Below, piece by piece: positions 21,262 to 31,847 of a stretch of 64,000 nt of DNA. A model generated the notes under the pieces. That model worked only from the letters and a program-made list of their open reading frames with translations. It was not told the origin of the DNA and made no database searches. This DNA comes from Isoetes taiwanensis (Eukaryota > Streptophyta > Lycopodiopsida > Isoetales > Isoetaceae), in contig JAJEKV010000036.1 in assembly GCA_021234155.1 (NCBI GenBank), forward strand, positions 1,432,777 to 1,496,776, written 5' to 3'. The position numbers and the translations under genes are program-made. How positions within the stretch are numbered: the stretch's first letter is position 1; each line of letters opens with the position of its first letter.

Positions 21262-22040
21262 TCAATTTGTAATCGTGGCAAAGTAATCCCATGCTTCGGA
21301 GATCCGGAGACAAAGAATGATGTGCAAAATCCTGTGTCGTATTTAGTTTATGTGTGACATAGGGGCATTCTAATTAAAATAAATACAAGGGTATATTCAT
21401 AATTTCTAGGAAATATAGGGGCAATTTTAGAAATTTCCCAAGTATTTATCCTCATAAAACCACATGTGGATTTTATGTAAAACGACACTGAAAAACAACA
21501 GCTATTTATGAGAAACCATATTTTTTTTTAAAAACCCACACACTTATTTTCTGAGAAAACCAACAGTCGGAAAAAAAAAAAAAAAAAACGTAAAGTCGGA
21601 CAAAAGTCTACATAGTTTTTAATGTTGTTTTTTTGTAAAAGAACAATTAAAAATAACATGTGGACTTTTAAGTTTTATTAAGAACCATATATCTATTTTT
21701 TAGAAAAGCAACACTTGAAAACTACAGCTACTTTTAAAACACAACATGTAGAACGCATATTAATTCATATGTGTAGATCTTTTTGACAAAATTTCTACGT
21801 GTAGATTTTTTGCAAAAAAAAGCTACATGTATAAAAATTTAGCAAAAAACTACACATAGTTTCTAGCAAAGTCGGACAAAAATCACCACGTAGTTTTTTG
21901 ATATTGTTTTTTGGCAAAAACCACACTGAAAAACAACATGTAGCCCCAGTATTGGGGTTGTTGTGATCGGCACTACTCTTGGTTCTTGAACTCCCTATTT
22001 TGATCTTATAACTGCATTTACTTCTCCAATCTCTTCTTCT
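21262..22040. repeat. AT-rich imperfect repeat region
   Basis: Variants of GTCGGACAAAA...CTACATAGTTTTT...TTGTTTTTTGGC and CACTGAAAAACAACATGTA recur irregularly in both orientations between about 21,475 and 21,945. There is also a run of 19 A at 21,572-21,590. No gene. Confidence 0.6.
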
Positions 22041-22042
22041 TG

Positions 22043-22732
22043 TTAAAATGTGTCATCCTCCACCTCAACAAATCCATAATTTACTACTGATTTTGCCTTC
22101 TCTTGCTTCTTACATTCCTCAATAAGAGCCTTAACCTGAGGATTTTCAATATACTTCGCATCTTGAATGCGAATATCATTATTAGGAAGAGGTACTGACT
22201 CAAACACTTGCTGCCTTAATGGATATTTATGGTCACCCATTCTGATTTCCAATAAATTTTCCATCGAGTACTCTCATCATGCTTGAATTTATCATATAAC
22301 TTGCAATATAAATGAGTCTTACTTGGTACCATTCCTGTTTTGGCTGCACCATTTGTGTAAAACACATTGGAGGTTGTTGGACTATTGGAGCTTGTGGCAT
22401 CATTGGAACTTGTGGTATGAGAGTTGATGCTTGCATTGGTTGAATGGAAATAGGTGGTGCTTGTTGCATAACAGCAAATACCAGATTAGCCCTCTCAAAG
22501 AATCACTTCTCCCTACATTCTTGATCATTATGGCCCTTGATTTGACATCTTGAACAAAATTTCTGCAACCTACATGTAGCGTCCAATAGATCCCACAATA
22601 CTCACAAGTAATAAACTGAACCTCCCTTGATTTCTCCCCTATTGTAAGCTTAGAAACTTTTGCTGCAATATCTTTTGTTTGTTTATGCTCTAGAGCAGCA
22701 ACTTCATGAATGTATTCCAGCTTGTCTTCCAT
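22043..22732 (-). pseudogene. gag-like retroelement protein with zinc knuckle, broken
   Basis: Minus-strand frames from 22,732 read MEDKLEYIHEVAALEHKQTK, KSREVQFITCEYCG, then after a frameshift FCSRCQIKGHNDQEC, a CCHC zinc knuckle. A stop is followed by a proline/glutamine-rich stretch (QQAPPISIQPMQAS). A later frame ends KKQEKAKSVVNYGFVEVEDD. Knuckle plus Pro/Gln-rich tail suggests a retroelement gag, but the lineage is not recognisable. Confidence 0.45.
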
Positions 22733-22806
22733 CTTGAGAGCAAACTTTTGTGCTTCTAATTAGGCTCATCATACTTAGGTGCTTTGAAGGGCACTTATAG
22801 TTAGGT

Positions 22807-23250
22807 ATGCCTCCCAAGGGAAAGAAAGCAGGATCAGGATCATGTGATCTGATAGAATATGAAGGGTATTCCGCTCATTTGATAGTACTGATTCAAGAAC
22901 TAAAAACAGAAGTCCTCGGCTTGAGGGATGAGGTTTTTTCACTCCGAAAGATCTTGGATGATGTGGTGCAACAGAATTTAGCTATGAAAAGCCAAAATGA
23001 AGAATTAAACAAGCATCCAGTGATTGACTATACAACACAGATGAAAGCCTTAGAAGCAAATCTTGCATCCTTAATTTCTGAAACAACTAAGGAGCAAATG
23101 TTGCTTCACCAAGAGCACATTACAGCAGAGCTAGCAGATATGGAATCTCGAGCTAAGAACCTAAAGATATATGGTCTGGTGGAGGAAGAAAGCGAAAATG
23201 TTCAAGAGGTAATTGTTGACCCGATTTTTGACAAATCGGGGCCAACGTAG
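22807..23250 (+). pseudogene. LINE ORF1-like coiled-coil protein, N-terminal half
   Basis: 147-residue frame: basic start MPPKGKKAGSGS, long coiled coil (heptads through LIQELKTEVLGLRDEVFSLR and later MKALEANLASLISE), then MESRAKNLKIYGLVEEESEN. The sequence ESRAKNLKIYGL-EE-EN is the hallmark junction between coiled coil and RNA-binding domain in L1-type ORF1 proteins. The RNA-binding half is missing here, but matching text occurs in both arms of the palindrome downstream. The 3' flank (23,300-23,460) is shared with the palindrome repeat. Confidence 0.5.
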
Positions 23251-23299
23251 AAGAACACTACCAAGGTCTAAAGGGGAGGTGAAGATCAAGGGCCTAGAT

Positions 23300-23460
23300 T
23301 AATTTGTACTTGTTAGAATCCAAGGGCCAATATTAAGTTGTGTTAGTTGTTAAGCAAAAAAACAAAATTAGTTAAGAAGAAGAAGAAGACAAAAAATAAA
23401 GGATTGACGCGGTGTAAAAAAGGAGTGCCAAGATGATGACACATGGGTGGCCAAGATTTT
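23300..23460 (+). repeat. copy of palindrome-arm repeat (3' region of the ORF1-like element)
   Basis: CCAATATTAAGTTGTGTTAG through GCCAAGATGATGACACATGG matches 26,700-27,085 and, inverted, 25,590-25,700. It stops at about 23,460, where gypsy gag sequence on the other strand begins. Confidence 0.75.
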
Positions 23461-23969
23461 CGAAAACAGTCCTGAAGAGCCGCATCTTCCCAGGCTGTGT
23501 CTATGGCAATCTGTCGGAACTCAGAAGCATAAACTGAAGCCGGATGAGAACCTTGCCTGAGGTTGCCACGCTTGGTTACTGCTGTGCATTGCCGATCAAT
23601 ATCTCCAAAACATGCCTCAAGTTCAGTAGTAAATAAAGCAAAATTTTGCAACTCGGGAGCTCCTTTCTCTAGCAGAGGGCCAACTAGTCTGACCTGTTCA
23701 CAATCTGTAGGATACCTGTGAGGGTGGAGCCGAATAACAAGCAGAATCTGATTCAAAAAACCTCAGAGCTTGGATCTAGTGCCATCAAATTTTTCTGGCA
23801 GGCTTATCTTAGGTTCCGATGACCTCCTCCCGGAGCTAGAGGCTAATTCATGAGAAGCTACCCGTTCCTGGAGCTCCTTATTATCCAACTGCAACTGCTG
23901 GCATACTTGAACAAGTTGCTGGACCTGGTGTAATAAGGATGAAACCTCCTCCATGGAGACAGGAATCAC
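23461..23969 (-). pseudogene. Ty3/gypsy gag fragment (minus strand)
   Basis: Minus-strand frame: coiled-coil start MEEVSSLLHQVQQLVQVCQQ, then EPKISLPEKFDGTRSKL, a stop, NQILLVIRLHPHRYPTDCEQ, and TTELEACFGDIDRQ...SVYASEFRQIAIDTAWEDAAL. This is the classic Retrotrans_gag arrangement of chromovirus/Tf1-like elements. A stop and an internal deletion break it. At 23,461 it is cut and joined to another repeat. Protease and polymerase are absent. Confidence 0.75.
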
Positions 23970-24384
23970 CCAATATGGGTAAAGAAATCCTTAGGATCAG
24001 AGCAGGCAAGAACCGATAAGTGATTTCGGTTCAAACTGTCATGAACCTACGCGAGAACAAGGAAAATACATAGAAAATATGCAAGAAATATACGTCAAGA
24101 TCGGAAAAGAATCTGATATATGAACATGAATCAATAGTACAATGGCCCGAGGGCAAGCAGGAACACGAGACAAATGCCTAGAAGGCTCAAGACTGGCATT
24201 GAACCGAAATGGTTTGACAAGAAGGAGGTGCCTCCTCATATATCTAGGTCAACGGTCAGGATCGCGCCACTTCAATGGATGAGATCATGGCAAGTGCCAC
24301 GCATGTATGTAAATTCTAGCATATTCTAGAACCTCCTGGAAGCCGTCCCGCATATGAGAAAGACATGAGGGAATGTCTTCAATA
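23970..24384. other. upstream flank of the gypsy gag; no gene
   Basis: This should contain leader or LTR sequence of the minus-strand gypsy fragment, but I could not define LTR ends or a primer site with confidence. Confidence 0.3.
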
Positions 24385-24386
24385 AG

Positions 24387-24470
24387 TATTGGTAGCGCAC
24401 TTGGCAAAGGTGCTTGACTCTCAACTTGAAGGTTGCAAGTTCAAACCCTGCTTTGTGTAACTGCACTCTT
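24387..24470 (+). mobile_element. tRNA-derived SINE head
   Basis: An A-box-like TGGTAGCGCACTTGGC and a B-box-like GGTTGCAAGTTCAAACCC lie 40 bp apart, as in a tRNA-derived RNA polymerase III promoter. Acceptor stem and a clean anticodon arm are not recognisable, so it is a SINE remnant rather than a tRNA gene. Confidence 0.55.
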
Positions 24471-25929
24471 GCATTCGTGTGACGACCATATATGACGACC
24501 ATATATGAGTATAATGCTCGTATGATACGAATACCCGTATGGTTGTCACACAGGCTGGCTTAGATTTATAGCAATAAACATCATGGTAGGGCACAAGACT
24601 GACATGATTCTGATAGGATTGGAGGGCCAGCCTTGCTGGCTCTCCCATAAAAGATCCAAGAAGAATTAATATTTTGATTCTGCACCATCTTCAGCAGCAA
24701 CTTTTTATTTTCTTTCTCCTCTCCTTCCCTGTTCATTTGCAGATCTTGGCAGCAACAATCAGAAGCAGCTTCAACCTTCTATTATTTGTTCAGCAAATCC
24801 GGTAGCTTCTGAGGCAAAGGCAACAGAGATGACAAAGCCTTCTGTTATTTGTCAACAAATCCATCAGCAAGGGTAGAATGAGATGGAGGGGCTGGCTTTT
24901 TGCTGGCTCTCCCAAAAATATTCAAGAAGTATTTCTTTCTGCAGCATCTTCAAGCAGCAAGCAGTGAATACAGAAGAGCAACAGATGGCAAACCATTGAA
25001 AAAATAAGAGATGATAGAGTAAGAGAAAGAGAAAAAGAAAAAACTTGAGATATGGCAAACAATGGATAATGGAAAAATTACAGCAACACCAAAGCATGAT
25101 CCCGGGGAAGATTTGGATCTCGATAGGACCTCCAAAGTGATGACGGATTTTCCCACACCTTCATCATCTGGCCTCAACGGCATGGATGGAATCAATCAAG
25201 TGCTGCTGCAATGGAAATCAATCAGGTGCCGCTGCAATGGAAAAAAGCGTGGAGGAACAATGGTAAAAAAAATAGAAAACAATAAGAAAAATATGGAGAA
25301 TAGGAAAACATTAGAATGTATAAATAGGAAATTGTGGAAAATAGAAAGTGTAGAAATATGGACAAAAGAAAAAATGTGGAAGATAAAAATGGGGTGCATC
25401 ACTTTATTCAAGAAAATAAGATAATACAAAGCTTCAAGACATCTTGCATGGGGGAAGAGGTCTCTGACACCATCTTCCCAAGGCTGCCACTACCCTTGCT
25501 CCACGTGAGATTCTAGAGCCCAAGAGGAGGAGAACAAGTCCCCTCAAGATATTTATAATTTTTTGAACAAATCTTGGCCATCCATGTGTCATCATCTTGG
25601 CATTCCCTTTTTACACCTCATCAATCATTTGTTTTTTGTTTTCTTCTTCTCCTTAACCAAATTTATTTTTTTGCTTAACAACTAACACAACTTAATATGG
25701 GGTGCACCACTTTATTCAAGGAAATAAGATAATACAAAGCTTCAAGACATCTTGCATGGGGAAAGAGGTCTCTGACACCATCTTCTCAGGGCCGCCACTA
25801 CTCTTGCTCCATGTGAGATTCTAGAGCCCAAAAGGAGGATAACAAGTCCCCTCAAAATATTTATATTTTTTTTCACAAATCTTGGCCATCCATGTATCAT
25901 CATCTTATAATATTGGCCATTGGATTCTA

Positions 25930-26225
25930 ACTTGCACATACTTTCACTTGGCTCAATCCATGAGCATTCCACATGCTCATGCTCAAGGCCCCAATTCCCT
26001 AACTTTGTTTCTTTTTTGTGACAATTGCCTTGCCACTCTGATCCAAATAGGCTACAAAACAAGAATCCCTTGCTTCTTTAACTTTTGCCCACTCTTTTTT
26101 CCTTACTTCTAATTGCATTGGTGTTAGATCTAAATCTAGCCAAATCTTTTGTCCCTTCAATGCAATTCTATTTTGAAGGACCCTATCTCTGGCCTCTTTT
26201 GATCGAAACCTGACAAGAATTGGAT
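25930..26225 (-). pseudogene. LINE ORF1-like C-terminal piece, left arm
   Basis: Minus-strand frames near the loop read FRSKEARDRVLQNRIALKGQ-like and LDLTPMQLEVRKK-like text with stops, then ARDS, and a frame reading CSLFGSEWQGNCHKKETK. The order (RF-S-EARD-VL...LKG..IWLD-DLT..Q...RK...VKEAR) is that of the L1 ORF1 RNA-binding/C-terminal domain. It is the mirror of the copy in the right arm. Confidence 0.45.
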
Positions 26226-26399
26226 TAGTATAATATCAAAGAATCTCTTCCTTTATATGAATTGAGGTTCATGTAAATGCATAATATCAGAGAAGAAACG
26301 TCCAATTACTAATGATGGATTTCCCCACATTCGGGATCAATCAAGTGCTGCTGCAATTTGGATATTATGCTGCAATTCTCTGATACTATGCTAATCCAA

Positions 26400-26700
26400 T
26401 TCTTGTCGGGGTTTTCGATCAAAAAGAGGCCGAGAGATAGGGTCCTTCAAAAATAGAATTGCATTGAAGGGACAAGATTTGGCTAGATTTAGATCTAACA
26501 CCAATGCAATTAGAAGTAAGGAAAAAAAGTGCGCAGGTTAAAGAAGCAAGGGATTCTGGGTTTTGTAGCCTATTTGGATCGAGTGGCAAGGCAATTATCA
26601 CAAAAAAGAAACGGTTAGGGAATTGGGGCCTTGAGCATGAGCATGTGGAATGCCTATGGATTGAGCCAAGTGAAGTACGCAAGTTAGAATCCAAAATGGC
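26400..26700 (+). pseudogene. LINE ORF1-like C-terminal piece, right arm
   Basis: Plus-strand mirror of the previous feature. The readable portion at 26,504-26,719 begins MQLEVRKKSAQVKEARDSGF and continues with SGKAIITKKKRLGNWGLEHE. The following 3' region is the same repeat that follows the N-terminal half at 22.8-23.25 kb, so the pieces probably come from one element family that lost different internal parts. Confidence 0.45.
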
Positions 26701-28091
26701 CAATATTAAGTTGTGTTAGTTGTTGCCGAAAAAATAAAATTGGTTGTGACAATGATACATGGATGGCCAAGATTTGTGAAAAAAATTATAAATATTTTGA
26801 GGGGACTTGTTCTCCTCCTCTTGGGCTCTAGAATCTCACATGGAGCAAGAGTAGTGGCAGCCCTGGGAAGATGGTGTCAGAGACCTCTTTCCCCATGCAA
26901 GATGGCCTGAAGCTTGTATTATCTTATTTTCTTGAATAAAGTGGTGCACCCCATATTAAGTTGTGTTAGTTGTTAAGCAAAAAAGTAAAATTGGTTAAGG
27001 AGAAGAAGAAAACAAAAAACAAAGGATTGATGAGGTGTAAAAAAGGAATGCCAAGATGATGACACATGGATGGCCAAGATTTGTTCAAAAAATTATAAAT
27101 ATCTTGAGGGGACTTGTTCTTTTCCTCTTGGGCTCTAGAATCTCACGTGGAGCAAGGGTAGTGGCAGCCCTGGGAAGATGGTGTCAGAGATCTCTTCCCC
27201 CATGCAAGATGTCTTGAAGCTTTGTATTATCTTATTTTCTTGAATAAAGTGGTGCACCCCATTTTTATCTTCCACATTTTTTTATTTCTCCAAATTTCTA
27301 TGCTTTCTATTTTCCACAATTTCCTATTCATTCATTCTCATGTTTTCCTATTCTCCATATTTTTCTTATTGTTTTCTATTTTTTTTACCATTGTTCCTCC
27401 ACGATTTTTTCCATTGCAGCAGTACCTGATTGATTTCCATTGCAGCAACACTTGATTGATCCCATCCATGCCTTTGAGGCTAGATGATGAGGGTGTGCGG
27501 AAATCCTTCATAATCTTGGAGATTCTACGCAGAGATTCAAATCTTTCCTGGGGTCATGCTTTGGTGCTGCTGTAATTTTTCCATTATCCATTGTTTGCCA
27601 TATCTAGAGTTTTTTCTTTTTTTTTTTCTTTCTCTTACTCTGTCATCTCTTATTTTTTCAATGCTTTGCCATCTGCCGCTCTTCTATGTTCATTGCTTCC
27701 TGCTTGAAGATGTTGCAAATAGAAATACTTCTTGAATATTTTTGGGAGAGCCAGCAAAAAGCCAGTCTCCATCTCATTCTACCCTTGCTGATGGATTTGT
27801 TGGCAAATAACAGAAGGCTTTGTCATCTTTCCGTTGGCTTTGCCTAAGAAACTACCGGATTTGCCGAACAAATAACAGAAGGTTGAAGCCGCCTCTGATT
27901 GCTACTACCAAGATCTGCAAGCAAGAGATGAACAGGGAAGGAGAGAAAAAAGAAAATAAAAAGGTGTTGCTGAAGATGGTGCAGAATCAAAATATTAATT
28001 TTTCTTGGATCTTTTATGGGAGAGCCAACAAGGCTGGCCCTCCAATCCTATCAGAATCGTGCCAGTTTTGTGTTCTGCTATGATGTTTGCT

Positions 28092-28305
28092 GTGTTAGGA
28101 TTATTTGAACTAAATGTCTAGCCACTTAATAATATCTAGCCACTTAATAATCTTCTTATATTCATTTCAACAACTCTTCAGATATCTACTCAATGCAAAT
28201 AAGATAATATTCAAATAAAAGACTATGCAAAGTGAACTTTCACCAAATACAATGATAATTTTCTTCAATGCCCAGGCATTCATTCTTCAAAATGAATCCG
28301 ATCAA
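28092..28305. other. spacer, no gene
   Basis: AT-rich. A 16-bp direct repeat (TCTAGCCACTTAATAA) occurs twice at 28,119-28,150. Confidence 0.5.
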
Positions 28306-28440
28306 AACCTTCCTGTATACCATGTTCCGATCATCCTTGTTCAATTTATTTACAATCGGCACCAATTCTTTAGGAATCGGCACCGAATCGAGATGTCGGT
28401 TTCGCTCCATTCTATGTTTGAAATCAAACATGTCATCCAT
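28245..28440 (-). pseudogene. coding-like segment repeated at 39.2 kb
   Basis: The minus strand encodes DMFDFKHRMERNRHLDSVPI, PKELVPIVNKLNKDDRNMVY and on to EENYH. A second copy at 39,196-39,325 encodes DMFDFKHRTERNRRLDSMPI and PKELVPTVNKLNNDDQNMIY. Differences are spread but the peptide is largely preserved, suggesting a once-coding repeat. Family unknown. Confidence 0.45.
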
Positions 28441-28599
28441 AAACAGACCTCATGGAAAGTTAAAGCAAGATCATGGGTTAGAAGCCTGACAGGCCAAGCA
28501 TCAACAAATGTTTATGTAAAAAAGAACAAAAAGACGAATGGATTCGAGAGACATTGATTCACTCAGAAGCCCATAGCTACGTTGAGAGAGAGAAAGAGT

Positions 28600-29010
28600 A
28601 AGATAGACTAGGCCCGACCCCGGGGGTCATCCCCGAGGTGCCCTCCAGAAGCGACAAGTGCTACGCTGGGAAACCGTCGACACCACTTGCCCTCAACGAG
28701 ACAGAAAAGAAGAGTTAAACCAGCCCTCACGAGGCGGGATGAACAGATACCAACCAGAAGCCAAAATGAACCAAACCATGCGACTAGCCATAGAGGAGGG
28801 AGGGAGGGAAACACTGGAACAAGGAGAATTCAGCTCAAAGGAAACGCCGATGAGAATTGCTTGGAAGCTACAGGGATATATAGCAGACAGAGCTAAAGAA
28901 ATCATGTGCCAAAGAAAGCTCAGGCTAAAGATGGATTCTACGTCCAAAATAGCGTGACGCTAAAACAGACGTCCCTTTCCTCAGAATGATGGTTTACGAG
29001 GAAAAGACAT
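28600..29010 (+). repeat. GC-richer repeat sharing blocks with 34.4 kb
   Basis: Blocks TTCAGCTCAAAGGAAACGCC (28,829), GTGCCAAAGAAAGCT and AGAATGATGGTT recur in order at 34,408-34,610. Mixed composition and an ACCCCGGGGGTCATCCCC segment at 28,617 mark it off from its surroundings. Likely part of a transposable element; class unknown. Confidence 0.55.
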
Positions 29011-29020
29011 CGTCACCGAT

Positions 29021-29457
29021 TGTTGTGTTGGAAAATGAATTGAGAAGACTCAAGTTTCATTAGAATGATGATACAAATGAGTTCTTGCAGAACTTTGACA
29101 ATGTTATTGCAGATTCAGAAGGTGCAGGTGTAGTGTACGCCCAACATCAACAAGTTTTAGCAATGTCTCAAACCTATTCAAGTCTTGGAAACATTGCCAT
29201 ATTCGTGAGAACCATTGCCAGAACAAAGATAGATGCTGAGAGAATGCTGAAAACAGAACTTGAGCAAAATAAAGTGCTTGGAAATGAGCATGCCACTAAG
29301 GTCCTATTTGTGAAGAGAAAGGGTGAAAATGCCTATAAAGGGAAGCATGAGGCACATCAAGAAGGAAGGGTAGGACCTTGCTTTAATTGTAATAAGTACG
29401 GTCATCTAAAGATTGATTGTCGTAACTCTAGAAAGGATATAAATTGTTATCATTCAT
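29021..29457 (+). pseudogene. copia gag fragment, second copy
   Basis: Reads VLENELRRLKFH, stop, NDDTNEFLQNFDNVIADSEG, then SLGNIAIFVRTIARTKIDAE and a zinc knuckle CFNCNKYGHLKIDC. It parallels the gag at 19.0-19.7 kb (VLEKELRQMKF; AERMVRTELEQQKV), but they are clearly different members. It is cut at about 29,457 by LINE sequence. Confidence 0.8.
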
Positions 29458-29702
29458 TCTCTACTACCACCACTGGGATGCTGCCATCAGGTTGCGGGTC
29501 ACGGCGGGTTGGAAAGCACTATATGCCATGCAGAACAACAGCCACAAGGTAGAGTTATATGCCTGGGGCCACCAGTCACACTTGTTTCGGGCCTTGGTCG
29601 AGCCGGTCCTCTTGTATTGGGGCAGAAGTGTGGGGTCCGGTGATATCCCTCAACGCCTAGAATGACCTCGAGCAGGTACAGAAAGCCTTCTTGGCATGAC
29701 AA
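29458..29702 (+). mobile_element. LINE ORF2 internal fragment
   Basis: Frame reads IRLRVTAGWKALYAMQNNSH, VELYAWGHQSHLFRALVEPV, LLYWGRSVGSG. The same text occurs on the minus strand of the LINE at 8.25-8.55 kb. In plant LINEs this lies just after the reverse-transcriptase domain. It is fused directly to the copia gag. Confidence 0.75.
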
Positions 29703-30094
29703 AAGGCTAGACTATGAGAAATATTAATTAACATTGGTATGTTGCCAATATGCCTTTGATCCTACGTTAAAGACTTGAGATTTGTAGCTGTTACCCACAT
29801 CTTCAAATATCCTGCAAAAAAAGCAGAAAATAACCAAGCGATTCTGACTTAGGATTCAACTTAGATTTAATGCAAAACCACTACTTATCTGGACCTATGT
29901 CAACAGATGCGAGACACTTATGTCTGAAAGTTTCTCCAATAATTTGGGACATGAATACTCTTAAAATTAGCTAAAGGTGACATTAGGTTCACTGTATCCA
30001 AATCTTGTTTATCGATGTTTATTCAGCCTGCATGTTGTTGCCAGATGCAAAAATGCACAATGAACTCTACATAACGAAAATATTTCAACCTGCT
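29703..30094. other. intron-like spacer
   Basis: AT-rich, adjoining the RETICULATA-like exon on its 3' side (minus strand). Nothing coding recognised. Confidence 0.35.
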
Positions 30095-30291
30095 GGAAAA
30101 GTCTGAAGGATCTTGGCTACTCTGCCTATTGTAGGAGAATATGCACCAAGTTTTACAAAAGGTGCCAGCATGCCGACTAGTGCAACATCCATAACTATCC
30201 CAACAAGCAAATCCGATAAGTATAGCTCAAATTCATTACAGAAATCTTTACCTCAGCAAATGTAGCACAACCAGAGTCAATCGCAACCTGT
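30095..30291 (-). pseudogene. RETICULATA-related (DUF3411) plastid membrane protein exon
   Basis: After a CTACAG acceptor the minus strand reads VAIDSGCATFAE, then after a small frameshifting deletion KDFCNEFELYLSDLLVG and IVMDVALVGMLAPFVKLGAY. In plant RETICULATA-related chloroplast-envelope proteins, the IDS-C-ATFAEVQKRG-DFW-EFELY-ADLLVG stretch and the following membrane segment are the most conserved part, so the assignment is good. The deletion removes the QKRG-equivalent codons and the frame soon ends, so this is a pseudogene exon. Confidence 0.75.
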
Positions 30292-30299
30292 AGACGCAA

Positions 30300-30724
30300 A
30301 GGAGCAAACCTTTAGGGAAAATAAATAATCACAAATAACATGATCCAAATTAGTTACTATCCAGTCACCCAATGAAGGCTCTAAATATCCTCTTCCTTTG
30401 TCCCCTAGATTAGATTCCAAAAATGCATCTTTGAATAAGAAAGCATGAATGTATAAAAGAAAATGCAATGAGATGATTTGGTTTGCTTATACATACGATG
30501 CAGCTTTTGATGATGATGATGCAATAATTGATTTTAAGGCTTCAAGAGAAAGAATGCACCTGATAACTGTATCTGTTTGTTGATGCATTAATAGCTAACC
30601 AATAAATAAGTCAAAACGGAGGATCTAGCTCATGATAATGAACTATTGATGCATGCTTCTTCAGCAATGGAAGATCTTATTTCTTACCTCTGTAAATACT
30701 TTGAACAGGAAGCTAGGGTTTCCA
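30300..30724. other. spacer before duplicated block B
   Basis: AT-rich with no recognisable gene. Confidence 0.4.
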
Positions 30725-31076
30725 AGACGGGTGCATTTCCTTTTTCTTTTCGGGAGGAGAAAATCCGTTGGAGGATCATGCGTGGCCTCGATAATTTGGA
30801 TCAAGCAAGAGCTGCGGTCTTGCTGCAAAGGGATGGGCTGCCATATCCTAAACTGGCTACCGGCTTATACAGTGAAAGAAGAGCCTCCCCACTAAGGAGG
30901 ATGACCAGTTTAAGGGCAATAGCAAGTTTGGAGCAGTTTTCCGAATATACTAGGTATATACCAGCATATCTTGGAATATGCTAAAAACCCACCTCAACAA
31001 GGGTTTGCCCCTCTAGGGGCAACCCAAAAATAATAAGTGGTAAAAAGGCAACGTGATAAGTGGTGATAATGAGAGC
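30725..31076 (+). repeat. duplicated block B, copy 1
   Basis: Almost identical to 37,722-38,075. It contains an open frame (FSFREEKIRWRIMRGLDNLD, then ARAAVLLQRDGLPYPKLATG and on to YIPAYLGIC, stop at 30,982) that is preserved in both copies but not recognised. A GC hairpin, GTTTGCCCCTCTAGGGGCAAC, follows at about 31,003-31,023. Confidence 0.85.
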
Positions 31077-31078
31077 AC

Positions 31079-31847
31079 TGAACCTAACACTGGAACATGG
31101 GAATGCAAGACATTCCAAACTGCTGGAAAGAACTGCTAACTGAACAACTCCATTTTACCAACTTCATCAATTATGAACAGTTTACAGTCCCCTTTCACCT
31201 GAGATGTGTAAAAACTGTTTAATTTGATGCATCAACATCTAAGACATGTTCTGATTGTGTCATTCATCACTAGCACCTCCAATTCAAGCAATGCCACAAC
31301 TTCCAGGAATGGCACATCGACCTTGTATTTACCAACCATTCGCTGTGTGCTACCACCTTCTCTGTGTATCAGGGGTCAATGCTTCAGATTTAAATTTGCG
31401 TTGTTTTAGATGCATTCATACAAAAAAGAGTGTTCTATGGAGGAATAATAGCTACCTTGCAAGGCTGCTAGATGCAAGCACTCCTTTTGGACCATTACAC
31501 TGATGATCTCAAAACCTATTATTTCTCCATCCTTCCTAACTTCACCTAAATGTCAAGTGAGAATATGAGTCCAGCATTAAAGAAAGAAAAAACATAGACA
31601 GAAAAAATAAAAACAAATTTGTGAGCGGTTTACTTGTATAAAAGCCTTGAGCTTTGAGATTGGGATGAGCGTCCTTCAAATGCTGCAGCACCTTAATGAT
31701 AAGAGTAGTTTTTCCTACGCCCTAATCAAAAGGATACTAAATGATGAGCAAACATGGCAGCAGATTAAAAGAACCGAAGGAGGAAAGCTTACTCACCGGA
31801 GAACCTGTGACGAAGAATAGACGCGGTTTCCCCGCGAGGTTTTGCAT
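31079..31847 (-). pseudogene. THEP1/NTPCR-like nucleoside-triphosphatase gene, copy 1
   Basis: The minus strand starts at ATG 31,847: MQNLAGKPRLFFVTGSP, a GTGAGT intron, then GVGKTTLIIKVLQHLKDAHP and LKAQGFYT. An intron splits the Walker A loop TGSP|GVGKTT. Further exons read EVRKDGEIIGFEI, GPKGVLASSSLAR, VGKYKVDVPFLEVVALLELE and LFIIDEVGKMELFS, the last containing the Walker B-like DEVGKMELFS of this family. This is the complete motif order of the small NTPase THEP1/NTPCR. A one-base loss before GPKG and an in-frame stop after MELFS show decay. Introns are kept. Confidence 0.85.

Larger units (their letters stand above)
24571..28091. repeat. 3.5-kb imperfect palindrome (long inverted repeat)
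   Basis: The left arm (24,571 to about 26,245) and right arm (about 26,375 to 28,091) are inverted copies with scattered differences, around a loop of roughly 130 bp. Outer ends: GATTCTGATAGGATTGGAGG at 24,609 and its complement near 28,050. Each arm contains a roughly 300-bp unit (CACTTTATTCAAG...CAACTTAATATGGGGTGCAC) in tandem, once full and once partial, and next to the loop a coding piece similar to a LINE ORF1 C-terminal domain. Transcription through it would give a long hairpin RNA. Confidence 0.85.

Noticed and set aside
24387-24460. Functional tRNA gene
   Set aside because: Only A and B boxes are convincing. The acceptor stem and a standard anticodon arm do not fold, so it is SINE-like.
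25062-27455. Open frames across the palindrome such as YLIFLNKV...
   Set aside because: Mirror-image frames in both arms, composed of low-complexity F/I/S runs. No motif apart from the ORF1-like pieces near the loop.
30995-31030. GCCCCTCTAGGGGC hairpin as a Helitron end
   Set aside because: No CTRR at the expected distance on either strand. The hairpin lies inside the duplicated block B rather than at its edge.
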